Of a stretch of DNA of 64,000 bases, positions 39,101 through 48,501 are shown piece by piece. Within the stretch, counting starts at the first letter, position 1. Every line of letters starts with the position of its first letter. The stretch is from Mesocentrotus franciscanus. Lineage: Eukaryota; Echinodermata; Echinoidea; Camarodonta; Strongylocentrotidae. The translations under genes were made by a program, and so were the position numbers. A model generated the notes under the pieces. That model was not told the origin of the DNA, did no database searches, and worked only from the letters and a program-made list of their open reading frames with translations. The stretch lies in NCBI GenBank assembly GCA_037976565.1, contig CP137675.1, positions 16,023,330 through 16,087,329 on the forward strand, written 5' to 3'.

Positions 39101-41694
39101 TCAAATCCTGGAAATCAATCCTACGGAAACAGGTATATAATTATATGGAAATTCTATTTATTTAACATCGTGCATGTACCAAAGTAGTTAAGTTATTCAA
39201 GCATGGTGTGGACATGAAGATACAGCCTTGAATGCGTCTTTGACTATTCATCAATTTCTAAAATCTGAATTGCCTAGGAATCAAATTGAATGGTAAACCC
39301 GAATATGTAGTGTCCTGTAATACCTTTTTATATCGCAGTAATTTGGAAGTTATCAATCCATTAAAATATAGAGGTATAGTCAGTTTTATTCAGCTTGTCT
39401 GCCATTTAATGTCGGCTTAAATTAGTCTATATCCTGTATACTATCAAATATATGATTGAATGATGAAAGAAAAGCACAATGTTAATCAAAGCTGAGCACT
39501 AACTTCAAAAGAAATAGATATCTAGATGATTTAAACAAGATTATTTTCGTACAGATTTACATGTAACGACACCAGACATGCCGTCACAAACACCCAGTCT
39601 ACAACATTTCTGAGTCACATAACGACCTCTATATCAACAACATCAACAAGTCACACCACAATAACTGACAAGTCTACAGCACTGAATAATCACATAGTAA
39701 CAGCCCAGCCAACAGCACAATATAGGAAAACCACAAGTACCAATTTTACAACATCTTCCAGTCACACGACAACCATTGCAAAGTCTACAACATTAAAAAG
39801 TCACACATCTGATAAACCAACAACTCTTATACAAACAACTGATAAGCCAACAACTCCTATTAATTGTTGTGTCTCCAACAATCCTACAACACTATCAGGT
39901 CATACAACAACTTCTCAGACAATCACTTCGCTGAGCCATAGGACAACCATCCAGTCAACAACACACAAGAGTCCCGCAACAACCACCCAGTCAACAACAC
40001 GCAAGAGTCCCGCAACAACCACCCAGTCAACAACACGCAAGAGTCCCGCAACAACCACCCAGTCAACAACACACAATAGTCCGGCAACAACCATCCAGTC
40101 AACAACACACAAGAGTCTCGCAACAACCACCCAGTCAACAACACACAAGAGTCGCACAACAACCACCCAGTCAACAACACACAATAGTCCCGCAGCAACT
40201 ATCCAGTCAACAACACACAAGAGTCCCGGAACAACCACCCAGTCAACAACACACAAGAGTCCCGCAACAACCATCCAGTCAACAACACACAAGAGTCCCG
40301 CAACATCCACCCAGTCAACAACAGAGATGAGCCGAAAAACATCTACCCAGTCAATACCGATCAGTGAGTTTTATGGAAAAATTGGATATATTATTTAATT
40401 AGATATGTTGACATTTTCATCAAATTTTCTATCCTATTTATATGTTCACCTATGTGCTTTCATTCACTCATCCATAGTTATCTAAAACAGTTTTTCATCA
40501 TGCTCATGCTCATTCATAACAAAATGTATTTGTTATTTGTTAGGCTTCTAAGTTTTTTCGTCGAAAAGTCGGCATTGCTAATTTGTAGGGAAATACGGCG
40601 CACAACTCGCCGTAATTACACCTTTCTTCATGGAAATATTTGAGTGTGCATTTTTAGAGGAAAGTTTAGGTTCAAGTTTTCGCTATCATGTTGTTTTCTG
40701 CTATATAAATTCGATAAGTAGTATTATATTCCACATACTAAGAATCTTGGTCTACGATTGGTCAAAAGTAAATCACGTGATGAAAGATAGCTAGTTCGCC
40801 CATCATTGATGGGAGAAGAAGAGTTCATTACACTGTGTAGATAGTACTACTATCTTCAGTGAAAGTGCGTTGCACTGTGTATATAGTAGTACTATCTACA
40901 CAGTGCAACACACTTTCATTGTATACGTTGCGTATACGTACGTACGCAAGTACTGCATGCGCTGTACGTATCGTACACCGTTTGCTAGCTGTTTTTTTTA
41001 TTGATGACTTGTTCCTCTAAAATGACGGAAGAAGTGAAATGTTTCCGATGTGGAATATAGAGCAAATAATCACCTTTTGGTTTCAGGCGGTGGCAAACTA
41101 TCACTAACTTGGCGATCTGAATGTATACGCTATCTTTTCTCAGCTTCGCCTCGGAAGTGATAGTTTGTCCCATCACCTTCACCAACGGTAATTATTTGCT
41201 TACTATTTTTCAAAGTAATACCAATAACCTTGATTTACCACCCCCAAAAAAAAAAATAGGAGCGTGTGTTGAACAAAATGATTTGAGAGCAGAATATATC
41301 TTTACAAAACTTGATATAGCTTATTGTCTATTTAAAGAAACACCCTTTTTCGGGCTAACGTCGTTTGTAGGCTATATATTCTACACAAATATTTTTCTTT
41401 GTTCGACGCAAAACCGCACAAAATACCGAAAATTGTCGCGCAATTCGAGCGTAACATGATCCTTTTATGAACAGGCCTACTGATAAGTTGGTAAAATCAG
41501 GCTACGTCACGCACTATGAAAAGTAACTTTACAATACAAAAAGTAGAGTAGCACAATCTCCGAAATGGTTGTTCCTAGTAGAAATTATTATTTCTCAACA
41601 ATTTTTTAAAATTCCATTAGATGGTGGAGGTGACGGTGACAGCGAAATGGAAGTCAACGACAACGAGAGCGATAACAACGATGTCAATGATTGA
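36156..41694 (+). CDS. Gene 3: secreted EGF-mucin protein with acidic tail; apparent frame break
   Basis: Exons 36156-36158 (ATG), 37158-37215, 37686-37814, 39001-39132, 39555-40363 and 41621-41694. Product: signal peptide (LLTLIFYLAVFVAG), two-cysteine module ending HTACKLVY, one EGF domain (six Cys, PCENGGTC, CTCPPGF), Thr/Ser stalk with eleven 12-residue repeats, and an acidic 24-residue tail ending in TGA. It lacks propeller exons. The stalk exon is 809 nt. Entering in phase 1 from the EGF exon hits TGA at 39611, whereas the long open stalk frame is shifted by one base. Either a 1-nt indel near 39597, a different acceptor (for example after the AG at 39678-39679), or decay to a pseudogene explains this. 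Exon ends are otherwise sound. Signal and EGF exons match gene 4 closely. Confidence 0.65.
37975..38265. mobile_element. Old dispersed element with GGCTGGATCCGCCCCTGGG end, in gene 3 intron 3
   Basis: Low-complexity C/G and A runs bounded by CCCGGGCCCCCTCCCC and CTGGATCCGCCCCTGGG. The GGATCCGCCCCTGG end also occurs at 12122, 60695 and 60985, marking a family of non-autonomous elements. Confidence 0.5.
38696..38895 (+). mobile_element. SINE 3'-half fragment in gene 3 intron 3
   Basis: TTAATCAACATTTGCCACAC, TCCACCCAGGTGAGGTAAAT, GGCTGCCGGAGCTAAAGC and a final ATTATTATTATC are in SINE order; no tRNA-like head. Ends about 105 bp before the EGF exon. Confidence 0.72.
39001..39132 (+). CDS. Gene 3 EGF exon
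   Basis: 132 nt, phase 1-1. Six cysteines in the order CADNPC, GGTC, MCTC and RNC form a single EGF-like domain, followed by a short linker. About 91 of 98 domain-coding bases equal those of gene 4 (50676 onward), whereas the preceding introns do not match. Confidence 0.9.
39943..40330 (+). repeat. 36-bp coding minisatellite in gene 3 stalk
   Basis: Eleven units with CAGTCAACA starting every 36 bases from 39952 to 40312, encoding SPATTTQSTTHK with small variations. The period is exactly twelve codons. Frames on the minus strand are shadows of this array. Confidence 0.95.
40831..40905. repeat. Perfect 23-bp hairpin in gene 3 intron 5
   Basis: Bases 40831-40853 (CACTGTGTAGATAGTACTAC...) and 40883-40905 are exact reverse complements with a 29-base loop. 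The loop and right flank also carry a partial direct repeat (GTGAAAGTGCGTTGCACTG versus CACACTTTCAT). Probably a mobile-element remnant. Confidence 0.85.
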
Positions 41695-41999
41695 TGGCAG
41701 ATTGATTGATTGATGTAATGATACACAATATAGACAAAATCATGAAATATTTGATCCAAAGGAATTGGGGAATTTAAGTCATGCATGTATGTGACTAATA
41801 TTCTTAACATCCTAATGTTATTTTTACTACATGAAGCACCATGTAGAAACGATTTCAAAGGAAATTTCGCACTACAGTTTACGAGGCTTAACCTACAGGA
41901 AAAAGTAATTTGGGAGTTCCTTTCATTATTTCTTATCGAATTCAACGACTACATTTTGCGAAAACTTGCTGTTTTGAAGATATACAATATAATAATGAC

Positions 42000-42430
42000 A
42001 AAGATTATGATGTTGAGGATGATAGATTATAGCTACACTTATATTGCACACATATCCATCCCAGGGGGTGCTCAAAGCGCCCACAAAGAAACAGTATTAC
42101 CCTAGCCAGTTAGCCCAGCTGTCATAAGGCACTACAATCATTCAAGGAATAAACTCCTATCAGATACCCATATACTACACCTCTCTCCACCCAGGACCCC
42201 GTCTCATAAAGAGTTGATATCAATCGCAACTATGTACATAAGAGATAGGAGACTGCAAACTTGCGATTAATTGGAGGACTTACGATTGATTTGGATCAAT
42301 CGTAACGCTTTATAAGACGGGGCGCTGGGTGGAGGCGGCGCATTTGGAGTAATGTCTTGCCAAAGGACATGAACGTCGCGGCGGGACTCGATGTGATCCA
42401 CAGTCCGGTGACGTATTCACTTGACCACGC
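42000..42430 (-). mobile_element. SINE, minus orientation, split by a palindromic element
   Basis: The right part (42333-42420) carries AATGTCTTGCCAAAGGACAT and the inverse of a degenerate B box, the left part (~42085-42186) the inverse of the SINE body. The join in the middle is occupied by 42187-42332. Confidence 0.62.
42187..42332. mobile_element. CCCCGTCTCATAAAG-ended palindromic MITE inside the SINE
   Basis: CCACCCAGGACCCCGTCTCA at the left is answered by GACGGGGCGCTGGGTGG at the right; inside, ATAAAG pairs with CTTTAT and ATCAATCG with CGATTGAT-like bases. Inserted at the CCACCCAGG motif of the host SINE. Confidence 0.7.
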
Positions 42431-42432
42431 CA

Positions 42433-44678
42433 CCTTGTAACACTATGAAACTGTTGATGCTATATTAGGGATGTTTTTTCAAAATTTATCCAATTAAAGA
42501 ATCGCTCGATTGAAATTGTTTTAAATGTCATTGTGTAATGAATTAAAATGAACCTATGAACTTAAACTGGTTTGTTTGCATGAATTTCATGTCAAATTTT
42601 GTGCGAAAAGTATTTTTTTTTTACTTTGTGTGTTTGGGGTGAGGATGTAGGCGTGTATGAAAGGAGGAGGGGTCTAATGAACCTTCCTAATCATTTATTT
42701 TTTTCACTATAAAATTTCAATGTCACGAATACCACTTTTACATTGATCTAAATGAGGCTCACATAAACTCTCGTGTAGGGGAGGGGACGCCTACTTTCAG
42801 ACGTGTCATGCCACTTTGTACCTAGAATGATGTAAGTCGGTTTATCAACTTAATCCAATGTCCAGATAAATGTACTATACTCTGAGATGTAGCCAGTAAC
42901 CATGGTAACCTATGGGAAAAAAGAGTATGACCTGGTCCCATTTAAAAAATATCAAGACAAAAGATGGCGCTACTACATTGACAGTATGATACTCCATCAA
43001 TCAAAACACGGAGTCAGGGTTTTCACTTTTATTATCATTTTCCCACATGAGCATCGTGTCAGTACAGTTTTTCAAAAGAAAGTACAAATTATCATAAGAG
43101 AAAGGTTATAAAGCACTACATCATTAATAATTTAATAAGATTCCCCAACAGTGAACAGGGTGATGTAGCTACAGTGAGCACGAGGGACCAATCAAATGGC
43201 GACGATAAGGAAGAGAGAGGGAGAGAGAGAGAGATAGAGAGAAACAGATAGAGAGAGAGAGAGAAAAATAGGCAGAGAGAGAGAGAGAAGAAAAGAGAGA
43301 GAGAGAGAGAGAGAGAGGGGGATAGGGGGATACAAATTCCACCACCCCACCCACCTCATTACTACTATAGGACAGTCAGGGACAGTTACATACCTAAGAA
43401 ACAGATAAATCAAGAGAGAGAGAGAGAGAGAGAAGGGGAGGGAAGGGGGAAAAACAGTGAGAGAGAGAGAGAGAAAGAGGAAGAGAGGGAGAGATTTAAA
43501 AAAAAGGGGGTCTGCGCAAATACACATCAAAAGACTTTTTGTAAAGTTTGTCATCAATACAATTGTGATTATCATTATTCTGCCATGATTTTATTAAAGA
43601 AAATCTTTTTATATTGGAAAATAATTTTCTTTCACTGGCATCATCTTTATTATAGTTTGGTGCCACTAATAGGCAATAACAAAATGTGTAATTGCATATA
43701 TTGCATCATGCTTTTTTAAGGGCTTTTGTGTGTACATAGGCAATGTACATAGGCAATATGTAACTCGATGAATTCAGTGCGATTCCCTTCCCCTCTTTCC
43801 ATTATAGTTACCCAGTCCGAGCGCCACGCGGGATAGTATGCACGTATTTATACAGCTCGTATTCATGGCTTAATGAAACATTCATGAACTGAAAACACAT
43901 CAATATCTACTTCTGCTTTCGCTTTTATTTACTCACAGTATACAACTAATACACAGGTGTGAGTGCGTTATGGTCGAATGCAGCGCATGAGGGTATTCGC
44001 TACGGTGCAATAAAATTCACAAGGCGTAGCCGAGTGTATTTTGTGCCATTGTAAATACCCGATTAGCGCTGCATCGCCATAACGTCACGAACGAAAGCCT
44101 GTGTATTATTTGTGTTATGAATTGTGTCGACAATCGTACTTAGCATGGCGATATTAAAGACTGACAAACCTGCAACCTTCATAAGAAATAACGTGTGCAT
44201 ACAGTATTACACGCAGCCGTGCATTTTTAATATGCTTTTTTGTTGCGCACTTTTTGCACGGCTGATATCACCAAAATGCACTCCCCGTGCGCGTATGGTT
44301 AAAATGAATGCAAGCACACGTGATCCATTTTGACGCTTCTCATTGGCTACATTCTTGAACCCATTTTATAATCATCTATAAGACCTCATTATGCAGAGTT
44401 CTTATGAATGATTATGCAGCACCAGGATTATCAAGTCTGAGCGCTTTACAAGAACCCACTCTTATTATTACTAGAACACTTTCACAAAAGACTTGCACTT
44501 ACATAATACAAACATTTACACTGAACGCATTTCATTTCATGCCTTAGTTTTTCCCCCTTCATTATGTGACTGTTATAATTAATTCATTTCTGATTATATA
44601 TATATATTATAAGTTTGGTCGCCTATATAGGTTCCTTTCCTGAGGCCGCCAATCCCGCCATCACGATCAAGCTCTAGC
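42433..44678. other. Intergenic region between genes 3 and 4, no gene seen
   Basis: Contains GA-rich microsatellites at 43210-43320 and 43410-43495, and otherwise unremarkable sequence. Ser/Leu-rich minus-strand frames here come from the GA repeats. Confidence 0.45.
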
Positions 44679-45083
44679 TTAAAGGTAAAGACCAGTTTTG
44701 GAAACGCCCCTCTCTCAAAAAAATGAAATGGAAGCTCGCATTACCAATCATGTGAAAGAATATGTTTTGACTAATACGTGATGATACAAATTTTGCCGGG
44801 AAAGTCGAGAAACCGCCTACTAATTGATATATTTGTAAATTATTATATCTATTGGGACCAAATAGATATCGCGCACGTGGTCGCGTAGTCCCATATATAT
44901 CTTTCTGTGTACAGTGCTTGTAACTTTACCAAGACTGGGCCAAATTTCTTATCATTTTGATGATTCCAGAACCTTGCAGTACACACCAATACTTATATGC
45001 TAGATGATCAACCTTTTCTGATCGATTCCACAACGTTTCTTTCACAATGCAATCGCATGACCAGAACTGGTCTTTATCTTTAA
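44679..45083 (-). mobile_element. AAAGACCAG-family MITE, subtype A, minus orientation
   Basis: Complete copy: TTAAAGGTAAAGACCAGTTT at the left and AACTGGTCTTTATCTTTAA at the right. Reverse complement of 21522-21917 with few changes. TTAA at both edges is consistent with a TTAA or TA target duplication. Confidence 0.9.
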
Positions 45084-45994
45084 GATGGCAGTCTCCTGCA
45101 TTTTTCAATTTTGAAATGATTTGTCAAGTTTTTGTAGTATAATTATTAATTGATTTATATTATGATTATGGTTATATATGTATTTTGACTTTTGTTAATA
45201 ACGTATATGTACCTAGTTTGTATTAAATAAAAAGCAGGGGGGGAAAGTTTATTCTTTCACACGAAATACTTCTCTTGGTGGGGGAAACAAATAGATACAG
45301 ATAGATAAATTTTGAGAATCGACTGTTTTCATGCCTATCCAGGTTTGGTTTAATAATTCCTAATTCAGTAAAACAGAAAAAGAAATCTAAGCACACGAAT
45401 AGTATTCTCTCTCTCTCTCTCTCTTTGGTGTGTGTGTGTGTGTGTGTACCCTCAGTCTCCCCCTTTCCCTTTTATTTTCCACTCGCCACCTCCTCTCTTC
45501 CTCTTCTACTTTCTTTATTTTAGATAAATCCGTTATTTTTGGTACACATTGCACGGGTCAGTTATTCAATCACCATTGACAACAAGAAAAACAAGGTCAG
45601 CTCTTGAATGCATTGATAGGGCTCTTTGTCCAATGCACGTATAAGCATCAATTATTCATGTTTTGATTGATGTTCTAACTTTAAGTGGTCGCCTACAATC
45701 TGAGCAGAAACATTTTCTGATTGTATTGGTCATGAAAATTCGAAAATCAAATGTGGGCGCAAAGTATCTAGAAACAATATACACAATACATCCAGTCCAG
45801 AAACAAAACAATTATTCATGAAGATTTAATGGACTGTGTTTTATTTTGCCCCAGAAACCAGCAATATGCATTGATCATCTATTTTTAAAGTTTAAAACGA
45901 GTGAATGACTATGAACTGTAGAAACCATTTATCGTGTGTACTGATATTGAACATACGTAAAGGAAAAACAAATTATATATATATATATATATAC
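45084..45994. other. Intergenic sequence, no gene seen
   Basis: (CT)n-(GT)n microsatellite at 45408-45449 and TA run at 45973-45992. Nothing else recognised. Confidence 0.4.
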
Positions 45995-47926
45995 GAAGAG
46001 TTTCATTCCAAAAGGAGCTAAATCCACTTTGGGTACTTTTGAGTAGATCGCCCTTTTAATTTATCCACTCTCCCTTTAGCCATGTACCTTCATATTGTTA
46101 CATATGTTAAAGGTGTCACCCTGGACCACTAATATATGATAAGAAAAAAGTCTACCTGTTATTTCTGATTTTACCCCCAAAAAAAAAAAAAAAAAAGATT
46201 TTTTTTTCCCTTCTCGTGGATTTAGCCCCTTTTGGAATGAAACATGGATGTAGATCCTTTTTGAATGAAACGGATTTAGCTTCTTAGGAATGAAACTGTG
46301 ATATGTTATTTACTTTCTTTTCAAAAGTTTTTTTAGTTGTGATTTCACTATTATTATTTAAAAGAAAGGTTTGCTACTAAATTTGAATAAATTTCAGTGA
46401 CTTTACTGAAGAAGAAAAAACCCATTTATACACACATTATCCTATCACGCATCCTGTTAACTTTCGAGAATATTCTCTCTCACCATTTTTTCACCACAAA
46501 GAACACTTCGTGAAGACCTTCAATAATTGTAGCAATAAGACAAAAATATTCAGATTCAAAGTTTTAATTTGAGAACCAATAATAATCATGACTCAAAGAG
46601 TAAAAAGCACTATCAAAGTTTAAACAAAATCAAAACTGATTTGAGAGTGGATATACAGTGATCTCTTTTCTCTTCTTCTAAAATGGATGAATTAATTTCA
46701 GTTGCACCAGGCAAGTATATAAACAAAATATGCATAACGTTTCCTATACAATCAATGTTGCAACTTTCTTTTAGATTGTAATTATGAGCTTGGTACCTTC
46801 AAGTTTAAACCTGCAATTCAAAGTCATGTCATACTTCATGTCACAATACACGGAAATGTTTCATGTAGTCATTTTACAAATCTATACAGGGGTGGTTAAA
46901 CTGGTTTTGTTAAACTTCAGATATAAATGAACTGAAATAATAATTCAACATAAATCAAAACAACACAATGGAATACTTAAGTACAGCACGTAGAAACATG
47001 TACGAAGTCAATGAAACCCAGTTACTTGTCATTATGGATTGACTGATATTGATGATGCACCTGAAGTATTGAATACTATCGATCCTTTTTTCTTTAATCA
47101 AGTAAGGAAATCCATCGTGAATATGAGGCCAAGACAGTCGATTTGAGTTACAGGGTATACAGTACAAGTCAAAATCACCAAAGCTCAATTATGCAATTAA
47201 AAATAAATAATATTAGAATATAAATAGCGTAAAGAGATTTTGAAAATATGTGGAGACTTGATTGAATAAATTGTTAAATTTTGATATCTGTGTGTGATGA
47301 TGATCAGAAGGATAAATAAACAGCCATGATTATAACGGTTTTGAAATATATGACGTTTCAGACGTTATCAAGATATCGATGACTAATAACCACTGTTTAT
47401 AAAACGATAATGGGGTACACTTTAGTATAATACTGCAGTCTACGGGGAAAAATCGTCTCGCATTTCTGGATATTTAGATGTTTCTTCCGTTTATGAAGCA
47501 CATAATGATGCTTTTGAGGTGCATTTTTCAGGGATTCATTTTTTACACAATATTATCTTAGCTTCTGTATTATTTTCGGAGCAATGACGATCACAAGCAG
47601 AACTGTGAAATCTTTGAAGCAGAAAGCTGTGTGTGTGTACGTGTGTGTGCGCGCGCATGTGCGTGTGTGTACATTATGCCTGGAAACAATGCCAAGCCAG
47701 AATAGAGGTGTGTGTTCTATACTGCGCTCTGATTGGTCAATTGGATTTAGCTCCTTTTGGAATGAAACATGATATTGTACCTACACATTTTCATACTTTC
47801 TGGTGAAATGTTAGAGTGTGATATAGTGCATTTTGTTCCCATGTAGGAAATGGTTATTTTAAGACAAAAAAAAAAAAAAAAAACAATTTTTGATAAAATA
47901 TGGATTTAGCTCCTTTTGGAATCAAG
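45995..47926. mobile_element. TTTCATTCCAAAAGGAGCTA-motif element, second copy, interrupted
   Basis: The left 45995-46425 and right 47737-47926 parts match the arms of 25145-25973. The right match is nearly base for base from CAATTGGATTTAGCTCC to GGAATCAAGC. About 1.3 kb in between (46426-47736) has no counterpart in the first copy and holds no gene. Part of the left interior runs in the opposite orientation to the first copy. Confidence 0.78.
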
Positions 47927-47989
47927 CATGTCATATATATATATATATATATAAATTGAGGAAAGAGAAAAGAAAGAAGGAGAGCTGAT

Positions 47990-48255
47990 TGTACAGGTAC
48001 CACGATTACAAGAGAGAGAGAGAGAGAGGGGGAGGAAGGAAGGGAGAGAGAGACATAGACAGAGAGGAGGGGGGAGAGAGAGAGAGAGAAATACAGCGAT
48101 GGAGGAAAAGTGAAGAGAATATGAGAGAGATAGAGCGGAGAGAGGGGAGAGGGAGAGAGAGAGAAAGAGAGAGTTAGAGACAAGGAAGAAGGGAAAGAGA
48201 GAGAGAGAGAGAAATGGAGAAAGGGGGAGGGAGAGGGAGAGAGAGATAGAGGCGG
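47990..48255. repeat. GA-rich microsatellite tract
   Basis: Repeated GAGAGA with G-rich breaks over some 260 bp, ending ~250 bp upstream of the gene 4 start codon. Polar frames across it are not genes. Confidence 0.9.
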
Positions 48256-48501
48256 GGGTCCAAAGGAAGAGATCACAGATCTAGAGTGACTGACAAAGCG
48301 CTGTGTTAACATATTGAAACTTATCAGTTGATCGATTGTGTTTTAAAAATTGAATTAAACAGTCGTGGCGAAGGGGCAGAAGAAAATGTATTTTGATCAT
48401 TTTAGCAAAGGCTTCTCAAACCTTTGTCTTCTTCTCTGAATGTCCAGCGTAGAAGGCTTCATTTTGATTTGATTGAATTTACTTCTCTTGGAAATAAGAA
48501 A

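Noticed and set aside
39915..40310. Minus-strand frames with Leu-Leu-Thr-Gly-Trp-like repeats
   Set aside because: Antisense shadow of the 36-bp mucin repeat of gene 3; the plus strand has matching splice sites and family homology.
39943..40330. Regular 36-bp repeats that could suggest a CRISPR array
   Set aside because: Units are contiguous with no unique spacers, in frame as a mucin stalk, and the DNA is animal.
43169..43575. Ser/Leu-rich minus-strand frames
   Set aside because: Translations of GA microsatellite; the same applies to 47854-48312.
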